Part shown: positions 8,170-18,321 of the stretch, piece by piece | Position numbering within the stretch: the first letter of the stretch is position 1 | Layout: each line of letters starts with the position of its first letter | Assembly: GCA_017621205.1 (NCBI GenBank) | Contig: JAGATQ010000057.1 | Span: forward strand, 16,855-80,854 | Source of the DNA: Lachnospira sp. | Lineage (GTDB): Bacteria; Bacillota; Clostridia; Lachnospirales; Lachnospiraceae | Length of the DNA: 64,000 nucleotides | Direction: 5' to 3' | Program-made: the position numbers and the translations under genes | The notes under the pieces: generated by a model | What the model saw: only the letters and a program-made list of their open reading frames with translations | Database searches by the model: none | What the model was told of the DNA's origin: nothing

Positions 8170-11116
8170 TTTTTTGTTGATTATTGATGGTTCCGGTCTT
8201 TTGTCTACACAGTATTATGGTAACCTGCCTAAGGAGGTATTATATGCTAAGACAGAGGAGGAAAAGGAGCAATTTTACTATAAGCTGATGAAAACCAGCA
8301 GCGGGGTTTTTACAAATGGTGTGTTTGGTTTTGTGAAAACCTTGATTTCTATTTTACAATATCAGCAGCCGAAGTATCTGGCAGTATGCTGGGATGTAAC
8401 GAGGGATACCTTTCGAAAGACGCTTTATGATGATTACAAGGCGAATCGGAAGATGACACCAATGCCTCTTTCCGAGCAATTTGCATTATGCCAGCGGTTT
8501 CTTAATGAAATCGGTGTGGCACAGTTTTATTCTGAAGAGTATGAAGCGGATGATTATGCCGGAAGCCTTTCTGCACGCTTTAAGGGAGAGGTTCCGGTTT
8601 CTGTTATGACGAAGGATAGGGATTATCTGCAACTGGTGGATGAGCAGGTGTCTATGTGGCTGATGACCTCAAGTGCGGCGAAGGCACAGGAGCTTTATAG
8701 AAAGCATGGGGTGAAGCAGGAAGATTATATTGTACCGGATAATATGTTTTATCTGACGCCGGAGCTTGTGAAGGAGGAGTATGGCTTTGCCCCTGACAAG
8801 ACGGTGATGGTGAAGGCGTTTGCCGGGGACAGTGCCGACAATATTCCGGGAGTAAAGGGAATTGGTGAGAAAACTGCAATTGCTCTTGCCAATGCCTTTG
8901 ACAGCTGTGAACAGATTTATGATACAATACGGGATTTGTCAGATAAGGAGCTTAATGAACTGAAAAAGGTCTGGAAAGAAGAATATGGCATTAGCCGTTC
9001 CCCTTTTAAGTATTTGCTTGCGAAAAGTGAGGAGGAGCTTGTCGGAGAACGAGGGGCTATGATTAGTAAGGAGCTGGCGACAATTAAGCGGGATATTCCG
9101 TTGCCGGATATTTCCTTGGATAATTTAAAGACAAAGCTTAAGGCAGATGCATTTACAAGAATGCTTCACGAGCTGGAGTTTCAATCTCTTTCTATCGGAC
9201 GGATTTCGGAGGAGTTTTTCAGTGGCACGAATGCAGTGAAGCAAAGAGAGCTTGCTGTCGTGATGCCTGCGTATTCTGAGAAGGATAGCTGGGTTTTAAA
9301 GGCCTGTGAGAGTGAGCGGCTTGCACTTTCTATTTTAGTTACGGATGGGGGCGAGCCGGAGCCGAAAAAGGGACAGATAGACTTATTTGAGTATATGAAA
9401 GGGCAGGAGGAGACCGAAATCTGCGATACGGTAAGTGAAGCAGGAATCTGTGCACTGGCACTTTCCTTTCATGAGGGGCAGGCTGTTTTATTTACGGAGC
9501 AGAATGGATATGATAGAGAAGCCTTAAAGGAGATACTTTGTTCCTGTTATAACAGCGGGACGATGGTAATTGCTTTTGATGCTAAGGAGCATTTCCCATT
9601 TCTTAATGAGGAGTGTTTTGAGCAGTTTATTTTGAAGGATAGCCGGGAAAGTGTGGATATATTTGATTTGTCGGTAGCGGCATATCTGTTAAATCCTCTG
9701 AAATCAAGGTATTCTACCCCGGAGATTTGTCAGGATTATGGGGAGGCAGTGGAAGACCGTGAGGAGCTTATCGGTAAGAGTAAATTATCGGAGTTATCAG
9801 AGGATAAATTTACACAATTATTGAAGATATGTGCCCAAGAGGCAGAGATGGCATTGAAGGTTCAGGAGACCTTGCAGAGAGAATTAATGGATAAGGGGAT
9901 GCATGCTCTTTATTGTGAGATTGAGATGCCGACACGTTATACACTTTATGAGATGGAGAAAAATGGAGTAATAGCAGACCGGAATGCTCTTTTAGAATAT
10001 GGAGACAAGCTGATGATAACGATTCAGAGGCTGGAGCAGTCCATCTATAAACAGGCAGGACATGAGTTTAATATACAGTCTCCGAAGCAGCTTGGGGTGG
10101 TATTGTTTGAGGAGATGAATCTTCCTGCCAAAAAGAAGACCAAAACGGGCTATTCCACGAATGCTGAGGTGCTTAACAGTCTAAAAGCTAAGGCACCGAT
10201 TGTGGCAGATATATTGGAATACCGTCAGCTTACAAAGCTTCACTCTACCTATGCACAAGGTCTGTCAGCATATATTCAGAAGGATGGCAGGATTCATGGT
10301 AAGTTTCATCAGACGGTTACAGCGACTGGGCGTATTAGTTCTACGGAACCGAACCTGCAGAATATTCCGATGCGTACAGATTTGGGAAGGGCGATTCGTA
10401 AGGTCTTTTTACCAGCAAAGGGCTGTCAATTTGTGGATGCAGATTATTCACAGATAGAACTTCGTATTCTGGCACACATGTCCGGGGATGAACAGTTACT
10501 TCATGCCTTTGAGAGTGGGCAGGATATTCATGCACTTACTGCATCACAGGTATTTCATGTCCCATTTGATGAGGTAACCCCTCTGATGCGGAGAAATGCG
10601 AAGGCAGTTAATTTTGGTATTGTATATGGTATTAGTGCCCATGGCTTGAGTGAGGATTTGGGAATCAGTAGAAAAGAAGCAGCAGAGTATATGGATTCTT
10701 ATTTTGCCAGCTATCCAAAGATTAAGGATTTTCTGGATGGATTGGTGGAGGAAGGTAAGAAAACCGGAATGGTTCGTACCCTTTATGGGAGAATCCGGCC
10801 AATACCAGAGATTCATTCCACGAATTTTAACCAGCGCAGCTTTGGCGAGCGGGTAGCAATGAATTCACCGATTCAGGGAACGGCGGCTGATATTATGAAG
10901 CTTGCAATGCTTCGTACCTATCGCAGCTTAAAGAAGAAGGGACTTGCATCAAAGCTGGTGCTACAGATACACGATGAGCTGGTAGTCGAGGCGGTAGAAG
11001 AGGAACTTAATCAGGTGAAGGACATTGTTATGCATTCCATGCAGGACGCAGCAAAGCTTGCGGTTCCTTTGGAAGTTGATTTGCATGTGGGTACTACATG
11101 GTATGATGCGAAATAG
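8159..11116 (+). CDS. polA: DNA polymerase I
   Basis: A 985-residue family A polymerase for Okazaki-fragment processing and repair. The N-terminal 5'-nuclease shows EADDYAG near residue 125, TKDRDYLQLV near 151 and a helix-hairpin-helix with PGVKGIGEKTA near 230. The polymerase core shows motif A (DADYSQIELRILAHMSGD, near 760), the O-helix motif RRNAKAVNFGIVYG (near 810) and motif C (QIHDELVVEA, near 940). The middle domain lacks a recognisable DxE exonuclease motif, so proofreading is probably absent, as in many Firmicutes. The 5'-nuclease part carries an extra segment near 25-60. AAAGGAG precedes the ATG inside the upstream gene. Confidence 0.97.
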   Translation: MANDFLLIIDGSGLLSTQYYGNLPKEVLYAKTEEEKEQFYYKLMKTSSGVFTNGVFGFVKTLISILQYQQPKYLAVCWDVTRDTFRKTLYDDYKANRKMTPMPLSEQFALCQRFLNEIGVAQFYSEEYEADDYAGSLSARFKGEVPVSVMTKDRDYLQLVDEQVSMWLMTSSAAKAQELYRKHGVKQEDYIVPDNMFYLTPELVKEEYGFAPDKTVMVKAFAGDSADNIPGVKGIGEKTAIALANAFDSCEQIYDTIRDLSDKELNELKKVWKEEYGISRSPFKYLLAKSEEELVGERGAMISKELATIKRDIPLPDISLDNLKTKLKADAFTRMLHELEFQSLSIGRISEEFFSGTNAVKQRELAVVMPAYSEKDSWVLKACESERLALSILVTDGGEPEPKKGQIDLFEYMKGQEETEICDTVSEAGICALALSFHEGQAVLFTEQNGYDREALKEILCSCYNSGTMVIAFDAKEHFPFLNEECFEQFILKDSRESVDIFDLSVAAYLLNPLKSRYSTPEICQDYGEAVEDREELIGKSKLSELSEDKFTQLLKICAQEAEMALKVQETLQRELMDKGMHALYCEIEMPTRYTLYEMEKNGVIADRNALLEYGDKLMITIQRLEQSIYKQAGHEFNIQSPKQLGVVLFEEMNLPAKKKTKTGYSTNAEVLNSLKAKAPIVADILEYRQLTKLHSTYAQGLSAYIQKDGRIHGKFHQTVTATGRISSTEPNLQNIPMRTDLGRAIRKVFLPAKGCQFVDADYSQIELRILAHMSGDEQLLHAFESGQDIHALTASQVFHVPFDEVTPLMRRNAKAVNFGIVYGISAHGLSEDLGISRKEAAEYMDSYFASYPKIKDFLDGLVEEGKKTGMVRTLYGRIRPIPEIHSTNFNQRSFGERVAMNSPIQGTAADIMKLAMLRTYRSLKKKGLASKLVLQIHDELVVEAVEEELNQVKDIVMHSMQDAAKLAVPLEVDLHVGTTWYDAK

Positions 11117-11140
11117 ATGGAATGGTGTAAGGAGCAAGGC

Positions 11141-11743
11141 ATGATTATAGGAATTACCGGAGGTATTGGTGCAGGGAAAAGTACTGTAGTGCAATATATG
11201 AAGGAGAATTATAACGTCTATGTAATTGTGGCGGACGATGTAGCAAAGCAGTTGCAAAATCCCGGTGGCACGGTTTATCGTGGGATGATAGATGCCTTTG
11301 GGGAGGATATTGTCAATGATGACAGAACCTTGAACCGCCGTAAGGTTGCTATGCTGATTTTTTCCGATGAGAGGAAACGAAGGCAGTTAAATGCAATGGT
11401 TCACCCTGCGGTGCGGCAGGAGATTGAACGCCAGATAAGAAGCTGCCGTGACCGTTATGAACACATTGTGATAGAGGCAGCGTTGCTAATTGAAGAGCAT
11501 TATGATGACATTTGTGATGAATTCTGGTATATTGATGCTAAGAAGGAGCTTCGGATAAAACGGCTTATGGATAGCCGGGGATATGATAGGGACCATTGTG
11601 AACGTATTATGGCAGGACAGCTTTCCAAGGAGCAATTTCAAAAGGCCTGTAGTGTTACGATTGACAATAGTGGTGATATGGAATGGTTAAAGGAGCAGCT
11701 AAATCAGTTATTAGGGAGGATGAAAGATGCCAGCAGCATATAA
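11141..11743 (+). CDS. coaE: Dephospho-CoA kinase
   Basis: A 200-residue P-loop kinase that performs the last step of coenzyme A synthesis, phosphorylating the 3'-hydroxyl of dephospho-CoA. The P-loop GITGGIGAGKST starts at residue 4, and the CoaE signatures VADDVAKQL and NAMVHPAVRQEI follow. The frame opens at 11117, but ATG 11141 is chosen because AAGGAGC precedes it and MIIGITGG is the normal family start. Only 24 bp separate it from polA, and it overlaps the next gene by 17 bp, so all are in one operon. The phosphopantetheine adenylyltransferase gene coaD lies at 21229. Confidence 0.95.
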   Translation: MIIGITGGIGAGKSTVVQYMKENYNVYVIVADDVAKQLQNPGGTVYRGMIDAFGEDIVNDDRTLNRRKVAMLIFSDERKRRQLNAMVHPAVRQEIERQIRSCRDRYEHIVIEAALLIEEHYDDICDEFWYIDAKKELRIKRLMDSRGYDRDHCERIMAGQLSKEQFQKACSVTIDNSGDMEWLKEQLNQLLGRMKDASSI

Positions 11744-13859
11744 TGGACAGGATGTTGTATTCGGATTGGATATTGGTACGAGAAGCATAGTTGGAACTGT
11801 GGGTTATAAAGATGCTAGAAACCGTTTTCAGATTGTGGCACAGGTAGAACGCTTTCACGATACACGTGCGATGCTGGATGGTCAGATACATGACATTTCC
11901 AAGGTTGCGGAGACAATTACCTTAGTGAAGGATGAACTGGAAAATAAACTAAATACAACCTTGTCGGAGGTGTGTATTGCTGCTGCCGGCCGTGTGTTAA
12001 AAACTGCAGTTGGCGTATGCGAGGAGGAATTAGGGGAAGACACGATTGTGGATGAGGAGCTTATTTACTCTTTGGATATGCTTGGGGTAGAGAAGGCAAA
12101 TGAGATTATTGTAGAGGAGAACCAGTCAGAGATGACCTTTTTCTGTGTTGGTTACACCGTTATCCGTTATTTCCTTAATGGTTTTACCATCAGTAACCTG
12201 ATGGGACACAAGGCGAAAAAGGTTGGGGCAGAAGTGCTGGCAACCTTTTTGCCGGAGGATGTTGTGGATGGTTTGTATGCGGCTGTGAAGGAGGCGGGGC
12301 TTGAGGTAGTGAATCTGACGCTGGAGCCCATTGCGGCTATGAATGTAGCAATTCCAGAACAGTACCGTCTGCTGAATATCGCATTGGTGGATGTGGGTGC
12401 TGGAACCTCCGATATCTGTATTACCAAGGAGGGAAGTGTTGTTGCTTACGGGATGATTCCCTTCGCTGGAGATAAGCTGACAGAGGTGCTGGTGCAAAAA
12501 TATCTGATTGATTTTGCTACGGCAGAGAAGCTGAAAATGATGCCAGTAGGGAAGAAATTCATGCAGTATAAGGACATTATGGGGGATAAGCAGAAGCTTA
12601 CGAGAGAAGAGCTTAATGAGGATTTGCAGCCTCATATTGAATATATGGCGGGAGAAATTGCGGCAAAGATAAAGGAGTTAAATGGCGGTAAGTCGGTCAG
12701 TGCCGTCTTTGTGGTAGGTGGTGGGGGTAAGGTTCCTGCCTTTACCGCTTGTCTGGCAGATGCGCTGGGACTGGTAAAGAACCGTGTTGCTATCCGTGGA
12801 CCGGAAGTGATGGGAAATATTGATATGCTGGATGAAACCTTACGCAAGGATTCCCTTTATGTAACTCCGATTGGTATCTGTATTAATTATTATGAGAAGA
12901 AAAATAATTTTATTTTTGTTCAGGTCAATAAGGAGCGGGTAAAGCTTTACAATAACAATAAGCTGACGGTTATGGATGCCGCCGCTGCTGTCGGTTACCC
13001 GAACGAATTGCTGTTCCCGAGACGTGGGGAGGATATTACCTTTTTCATTAATGGTAAGCAGAGGATTATAAGGGGAAATAAGGGTGAGGCAGCAATGATT
13101 AAGGTGAACAAGAGCGTTGTCAGTATGACCTCTCCAATCCAGCAGAATGATAAGATAACGATTACAGAATCTACAGTGGGAGAGCCTGCCTATAAGGAGG
13201 TTGGACAATTGCCGGAGTATGAGGAACCAATACATTTTCGTGTGAACGGCCAGTCCATTACCTGTCCAAGATTTATTATGGTGAATGGGGAGATAAAAAC
13301 GGAATATTATAGTATTCAAAATGGTGACCAGGTGAATATACTAGATTATTATACAGTAGAGCAGCTATTATTGTTCTTGGATTTACCGGAGAGTATTTCT
13401 TTTTATATTAATCACGAGCCTGCTTCCATGAAGGATAGGGTGTACGATAATTATATGATAAATTGGGCTGAAAATAAGGAAAGCCTTGCAGATATGGAGC
13501 AGCTTCAGGATGATACTGCAGATGAGTCCTTGGGAGAGGATACAGATAGAGAGACAGCCCGGAACATGGAAGATGAAGCAGATAGTAAGGAGGAGCAATC
13601 TGACGGAAAACAGATATCCTCTGATAAAATAGTGGAGCAGTTAAAGGAAACAAGGGAACTACATATTTTGGTAAATGATTCACCGATAGTGATGAAGGAG
13701 AAGGCAGAGTATATTCTGGTGGATGTATTAGATTATTATCCCTTTGATTTATCCCAGATGGGAGGTTCGGAGCTTGTAACAACGATTAATGATGTGAAGG
13801 CTGACTTTACTGATATGCTTCATGAGAATGATGTCGTGCGTATATTTTGGAAGGATTGA
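11727..13859 (+). CDS. FtsA-like ASKHA ATPase with a long C-terminal extension
   Basis: A 710-residue protein. Residues 1 to about 380 resemble the FtsA/PilM actin fold: phosphate-1 motif VFGLDIGTRSIVG near 11-23, an SHS2-type insert (near 90-190), phosphate-2 VDVGAGTSDICI near 222 and an adenosine motif VFVVGGGGKVPAF near 325. The remaining 330 residues are not FtsA-like. They contain stretches resembling small beta-grasp domains (KLTVMDAAAAVGYPNELLF; INGKQRIIRGNKGEA) and an acidic Glu/Asp-rich linker near 590-640. It lies between coaE and a diguanylate cyclase, not in a cell-division cluster and without ftsZ. A role in envelope or division is inference; it may be a paralog of the real FtsA. 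Confidence 0.7.
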   Translation: MPAAYNGQDVVFGLDIGTRSIVGTVGYKDARNRFQIVAQVERFHDTRAMLDGQIHDISKVAETITLVKDELENKLNTTLSEVCIAAAGRVLKTAVGVCEEELGEDTIVDEELIYSLDMLGVEKANEIIVEENQSEMTFFCVGYTVIRYFLNGFTISNLMGHKAKKVGAEVLATFLPEDVVDGLYAAVKEAGLEVVNLTLEPIAAMNVAIPEQYRLLNIALVDVGAGTSDICITKEGSVVAYGMIPFAGDKLTEVLVQKYLIDFATAEKLKMMPVGKKFMQYKDIMGDKQKLTREELNEDLQPHIEYMAGEIAAKIKELNGGKSVSAVFVVGGGGKVPAFTACLADALGLVKNRVAIRGPEVMGNIDMLDETLRKDSLYVTPIGICINYYEKKNNFIFVQVNKERVKLYNNNKLTVMDAAAAVGYPNELLFPRRGEDITFFINGKQRIIRGNKGEAAMIKVNKSVVSMTSPIQQNDKITITESTVGEPAYKEVGQLPEYEEPIHFRVNGQSITCPRFIMVNGEIKTEYYSIQNGDQVNILDYYTVEQLLLFLDLPESISFYINHEPASMKDRVYDNYMINWAENKESLADMEQLQDDTADESLGEDTDRETARNMEDEADSKEEQSDGKQISSDKIVEQLKETRELHILVNDSPIVMKEKAEYILVDVLDYYPFDLSQMGGSELVTTINDVKADFTDMLHENDVVRIFWKD

Positions 13860-13864
13860 TTCAT

Positions 13865-15655
13865 ATGGGTGAAGAGAAAAAAAGAGAAATGATGGGTAAA
13901 AACTGGAATGAAGAGGAAGAAGAGGAACTGGATTTTCAAGAGAGGATGGAACGGTTCCGGTTTCGCATACAGGGTGAACATATGATGATTCATGCTGTGA
14001 TTATTATTCTGCTGCTATGTGTGGCTGCGGCTGAGATTTCTTCTGGCAAGGATTCCGGAGTGGCTTCGGCTGGTATGATTGTTGGGATTGCATGGATGGT
14101 GATTTCCCATATTATCGATTATTTATGTAGCAGGAAATACTATAAGTATAACCATAAGCTGTTGCAGTTTAATAAAATAAATATAATGGCAGGAGTAGTA
14201 TTTTTCAGTGCGTGTATGGATTTTCGGCCATTGCCATTGCTGTGTGGTTTTTCGGCATTTATACTGTATTCCTTTGAGTTTGTAGAGTGTATTGATTTTA
14301 CTACACCGGAGGAGCGGGACAAGGCGATGATAGTTTCGGTAACCTGTTTTTCGGCTGCTTATATTATATTGTCATTAGTGGGAAGGCATTTCGGGCTTTT
14401 AAAGCTCGTACTGTTAATTGGAATTCCCTGTTTTACCATTTATATTTTTTTGAAGGAATTGTATCATTATGTGGATAAGTATGTTACCTATATTACGCAG
14501 TTGAATCAGGATAATACGGTGTTGATGCAGCAAAGTGACCAGATTCATGAACATAGCCGGAAGGTAAAGGAGGCTGTCGATTTACTTGGGGTACAAAAGA
14601 TTGAACTTTCTAAGGCGAACGAGATTATTAAGCTTCGCAATCAGGAGATGCGGTTACATAATGAAATTTTAAGTCTCATTACAATAGAGCGGGATATGTC
14701 TAAGGTGAGTAAAAATGTATTAGATATGTTGATAGAACGCAGGTATGTTGAGGCTGCTGGGATTTTCGTTGATGCGGGAATGTATGGAAATGACGCTCCT
14801 ATGGTACAATTTTGTGGACTTTCCGATAAGGATAATGAGACGATGATTGGCAATGCAGGGGATATTTTACAGGAAATTCATCATCTTGACAAAGAATATG
14901 AAACCATCATTGGTACTTTCCCACCACTATATGAATGTCTTGCTAAGGCAGAGCTTAAGTCAATGATGCGGCTTCAGATTTTAACGGATGGTGGAATGTG
15001 TGGTGCATTGCTTCTGGTATCTAAGAAGGAGCATATATTTGATAATGAGCTTTGCGATTTTTATGTTACGATTGCCAAGCAGCTTGGAATTGCAGTGAAA
15101 AATGCGAATCTTTATGCAACGATGGAAAATCTGGCGACGAGGGACGGATTGACGGGTATTTATAACCGTCGTCATTTTACAAAGCTGTTTAATGATTATG
15201 TAACAGCTGCGATGGACACGAAAGGAACCATTGCGGTTGCATTGTTTGACATTGATAAGTTTAAAAACGTCAATGATACCTACGGACATACCTTTGGCGA
15301 CCGGGTTATTGTGGCGATTGCACAGACCGCTGATAAGGTAGTGAGGGAGCATGGCGGAATTCTTGGACGCTATGGCGGTGAGGAGTTTGTCTTTGCATTT
15401 TTAAATTATGATGTAGATAAAGTGCTTCCGCTTGTTCAGGAGATTCATGAGAATATAAAAGCGCAGGAGCTTATACACAATGGTACAGTGGTTAAGATTA
15501 ATGTCAGTATTGGTGTGACAGATTATCCTGTTTGTTGCTCGAATCCGGCAGATTTATTAAACCATGCTGATTGGGCGATGTATTATTCGAAACAGCATGG
15601 AAGAGGAAGGATTACGATAGATGGTGAGGAGATTCGTCAGGCTATGATGGATTGA
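13865..15655 (+). CDS. Membrane-bound diguanylate cyclase (GGDEF)
   Basis: A 596-residue protein with an acidic N-terminus, about six membrane helices (roughly residues 45-210), a short coiled coil, a GAF-like region (about 270-420) and a C-terminal GGDEF domain. The domain starts at TRDGLTGIYNRRHF and carries RYGGEEF, an active-type GGEEF signature, so cyclic di-GMP synthesis is expected. The residues before it do not form the RxxD inhibitory site. TTG 13847 is also in frame, but ATG 13865 has GGAAGGA about 9 bp upstream and is preferred. The gene begins 5 bp after the stop of the FtsA-like gene. Confidence 0.9.
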   Translation: MGEEKKREMMGKNWNEEEEEELDFQERMERFRFRIQGEHMMIHAVIIILLLCVAAAEISSGKDSGVASAGMIVGIAWMVISHIIDYLCSRKYYKYNHKLLQFNKINIMAGVVFFSACMDFRPLPLLCGFSAFILYSFEFVECIDFTTPEERDKAMIVSVTCFSAAYIILSLVGRHFGLLKLVLLIGIPCFTIYIFLKELYHYVDKYVTYITQLNQDNTVLMQQSDQIHEHSRKVKEAVDLLGVQKIELSKANEIIKLRNQEMRLHNEILSLITIERDMSKVSKNVLDMLIERRYVEAAGIFVDAGMYGNDAPMVQFCGLSDKDNETMIGNAGDILQEIHHLDKEYETIIGTFPPLYECLAKAELKSMMRLQILTDGGMCGALLLVSKKEHIFDNELCDFYVTIAKQLGIAVKNANLYATMENLATRDGLTGIYNRRHFTKLFNDYVTAAMDTKGTIAVALFDIDKFKNVNDTYGHTFGDRVIVAIAQTADKVVREHGGILGRYGGEEFVFAFLNYDVDKVLPLVQEIHENIKAQELIHNGTVVKINVSIGVTDYPVCCSNPADLLNHADWAMYYSKQHGRGRITIDGEEIRQAMMD

Positions 15656-15680
15656 TGCTATATAAGAAAAAGGTGGAAAA

Positions 15681-16478
15681 ATGAGAATTTTTAGCATAGC
15701 CAGTGGAAGCAGTGGCAATTGTATTTTCGTTGGCAATGATACAACCAGATTATTAGTGGACGCAGGAGTGAGCGGTAAACGCATTATGTGCGGTTTGGAG
15801 GAGAGGGGACTTTCCTTAGATGATATTGATGGTATATTGATTACCCATGAGCATATCGACCATATTGGCAGTCTTGGAATTCTGCTTCGCAAGCGTGAAA
15901 TTCCGGTTTATGCAACGAGGGGAACGATAGATGGAATTTTTAATTATGATCGTCTTGGCAAGGTCAATCACGATTTATTTATACCGATTGATGCAGATGA
16001 AGAGTTTGCAGTGAAGGAAATTGCAGTGGAACCATCCCGTATATGGCATGATGCCAATGAGCCGGTATGTTATTCCTTCCGGGATGACACAGGTAAAATC
16101 AGTATTGCTACAGATTTAGGGGATTTTGATGAGTATCTGGTGGATAAGCTTACCGGTTCGGATATTCTGATGGTGGAATCGAATCATGACGTCCGTATGT
16201 TGGAAGCGAACCAGAGATATACCTATGCATTAAAACGAAGAATATTAAGCAGCAGTGGTCATTTGTCCAATGAGCGTTCGGGAGAGCTGGTAACGGAGCT
16301 GATGCAGCGTTATCCGTCGAAGGCAATTATTCTTGGCCATTTATCTAAGGACAATAATATACCGGAATGTGCATTGATTAATATGCAGAATTATATGCGG
16401 GAGGCTGGTTTTGATACCTCGGTGCTTTCTATAGAAGTTGCAGGAAGGGATTGCTGTTCTGCGGAGTATTCGATTTAA
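15681..16478 (+). CDS. walJ: Metallo-beta-lactamase-fold exonuclease, WalJ/YycJ type
   Basis: A 265-residue protein of the YycJ/WalJ group: N-terminal SIASGSSGNC, then the metal-binding THEHIDHIGSLG near residues 57-68 and further metal-ligand regions (ESNHDV; GHLS) downstream. Characterised relatives are DNA exonucleases linked to repair and to the WalRK envelope-stress operon. Here it is not next to walRK, but lies 25 bp after the GGDEF gene and probably shares its transcript. AAAAAGGTGG lies before the ATG. Confidence 0.85.
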   Translation: MRIFSIASGSSGNCIFVGNDTTRLLVDAGVSGKRIMCGLEERGLSLDDIDGILITHEHIDHIGSLGILLRKREIPVYATRGTIDGIFNYDRLGKVNHDLFIPIDADEEFAVKEIAVEPSRIWHDANEPVCYSFRDDTGKISIATDLGDFDEYLVDKLTGSDILMVESNHDVRMLEANQRYTYALKRRILSSSGHLSNERSGELVTELMQRYPSKAIILGHLSKDNNIPECALINMQNYMREAGFDTSVLSIEVAGRDCCSAEYSI

Positions 16479-16531
16479 GACTTGTAAATAATGCTGTTGA
16501 TTTTTTATTGCTTCTATTTTGCGTTGATATG

Positions 16532-16540
16532 TGTTACAAT
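16532..16540 (+). promoter_or_regulatory. Extended -10 promoter for the ACT/UPF0210 pair
   Basis: TGTTACAAT matches TGnTATAAT; transcription would begin about 55 bp before the ATG at 16601. Confidence 0.45.
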
Positions 16541-16600
16541 AGGCGATGTTGGTTGACAGATAGTTTTACAATTATAAATAGATTGTAGGAGGAACATACT

Positions 16601-16873
16601 ATGCATAAAACAATTATAACCGTTGTGGGAAAGGATACCGTTGGCATTATGGCTAAGGTTTGTACTTATCTTGCCAATAATCAGGTGAATATTCTTGATA
16701 TTTCCCAGACGATTGTTCAGGATTTCTTTAATATGATGATGGTAGCTGATATGACCGGCTCATCCAAGGATTTTGACGTTTTGGCAAGCGAGTTAGAGCA
16801 GATTGGAGAGGAGATTGGTGTGGATATCCGTGCCCAGAAAGCGGCTATTTTTGATAGGATGCACAGACTCTAG
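16601..16873 (+). CDS. ACT domain protein (UPF0237 type)
   Basis: A 90-residue single ACT domain ([29 protein letters not shown]) of the type that binds small regulatory ligands such as amino acids. The family pairs consistently with UPF0210 proteins, as here, where only 11 bp separate the two genes. AGGAGGA precedes the ATG. The ligand is unknown. A regulatory-subunit role for the adjacent protein is inferred from the conserved pairing. Confidence 0.9.
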   Translation: MHKTIITVVGKDTVGIMAKVCTYLANNQVNILDISQTIVQDFFNMMMVADMTGSSKDFDVLASELEQIGEEIGVDIRAQKAAIFDRMHRL

Positions 16874-16884
16874 GAGGAAGATTC

Positions 16885-18249
16885 ATGTTAGATATTAAAG
16901 AAGTTATTGAAACGAATCGTATGATTATGGAGAACAATCTCGATGTGCGTACGATTACGATGGGTATTAGTCTTTTGGATTGTACTGCTTCCACATTGGA
17001 GGAAGTGAAGGAGAAGATTTATAATAAGATTACGACGAAGGCAAAGGATTTGGTTAAGGTTGGTAAGGATATTGAGCGGGAGCTTGGAATCCCTATTGTC
17101 AATAAACGTATTTCCATTACGCCGATTTCTTTAGTGGGGGGCAGTGTGTGCCATTGTCCAGAGGATTTTGTTGAGCTTGCTAAGGTTCTTGATAAGGCAG
17201 CCTGTGAGGTAGGAGTTAATTTTATCGGTGGTTACTCTGCGTTGGTTTCCAAATCCATGACTCCTGCGGATGAATATCTGGTGCGTTCCATTCCTGAGGC
17301 ATTGGCAACGACCAAACGTATTTGTAGCTCTGTGGTGGTTGGTTCTACCAAAACTGGATTGAATATGGATGCGATTCGTCTGGTTGGACAGATGATTAAG
17401 CAGGCAGCAGTTTTGACAAAGGATGAGGATAGTCTTGGCTGTGCCAAGTTCGTGGTGCTGTGCAATGCACCGGATGATAACCCTTTTATGGCGGGAGCAT
17501 TTCACGGTGTTACAGAGGCAGATGCCATTATTAATGTGGGAGTCAGTGGACCGGGTGTAGTAAAGTCTGCCCTTGAAAAAGTGCGGGGAGAGAATTTTGA
17601 GGTGCTTTGCGAGACGATTAAAAAGACAGCATTTAAGATTACCCGGGTAGGTCAGTTGGTGGCGCAGGAGGCGAGCAAGCGTCTTGGCATTCCTTTCGGG
17701 ATTATCGATTTATCCCTGGCACCGACTCCGGCTGTGGGGGATAGTGTTGGTGAAGTACTTGAGGAGATTGGATTAGAATATACGGGAGCACCGGGAACAA
17801 CAGCTGCTCTCGCTATGCTGAACGATCAGGTGAAAAAGGGAGGTATCATGGCGTCCTCCTATGTTGGCGGTTTAAGTGGTGCGTTTATTCCGGTTAGTGA
17901 GGACAAGAGAATGATTGATGCAGCGGCATGCGGAGCACTCTGTATTGAGAAGCTGGAGGCAATGACCTGTGTATGTTCCGTTGGTCTTGATATGATTGCG
18001 ATACCGGGGGATACGCCGGATTCTACGATATCTGGTATTATTGCAGATGAGATGGCACTTGGAATGGTAAACCAGAAGACGACGGCAGTGCGTATTATTC
18101 CAGTGATTGGAAAGGGAGTAGGCGAGCAGGCAGTCTTTGGAGGCTTGCTAGGCTATGCACCGATTATGCGTGTCAGCCCGTATTCCTGCGAGAAATTTAT
18201 TTCAAGGCAGGGGCGTATTCCGGCACCTATTCATAGCTTTAAGAATTAG
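16885..18249 (+). CDS. UPF0210 / DUF711 (PFL-like) family protein
   Basis: A 454-residue protein of the UPF0210 (DUF711) family: [14 protein letters not shown] at the start, [12 protein letters not shown] near residue 22, [15 protein letters not shown] near 106 and a C-terminal half rich in Gly and Cys ([23 protein letters not shown]). The fold is related to glycyl-radical enzymes such as pyruvate formate-lyase, but no activating-enzyme gene is nearby and the catalytic function is unknown. It has its own AGGAGGA and is transcribed with the ACT gene. Confidence 0.9.
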   Translation: MLDIKEVIETNRMIMENNLDVRTITMGISLLDCTASTLEEVKEKIYNKITTKAKDLVKVGKDIERELGIPIVNKRISITPISLVGGSVCHCPEDFVELAKVLDKAACEVGVNFIGGYSALVSKSMTPADEYLVRSIPEALATTKRICSSVVVGSTKTGLNMDAIRLVGQMIKQAAVLTKDEDSLGCAKFVVLCNAPDDNPFMAGAFHGVTEADAIINVGVSGPGVVKSALEKVRGENFEVLCETIKKTAFKITRVGQLVAQEASKRLGIPFGIIDLSLAPTPAVGDSVGEVLEEIGLEYTGAPGTTAALAMLNDQVKKGGIMASSYVGGLSGAFIPVSEDKRMIDAAACGALCIEKLEAMTCVCSVGLDMIAIPGDTPDSTISGIIADEMALGMVNQKTTAVRIIPVIGKGVGEQAVFGGLLGYAPIMRVSPYSCEKFISRQGRIPAPIHSFKN

Positions 18250-18321
18250 GGCATAAGCTTTGTGTGTATTATGTCAAGTTATGAAGCTAAAGTAATACAA
18301 TAAAAAGGGGTTTTATTATTT

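Noticed and set aside
11727..11743. Possible frameshift at the coaE/FtsA-like junction
   Set aside because: The overlap of 17 bp contains a proper GGGAGG ribosome site and separate start, so it is normal operon overlap.
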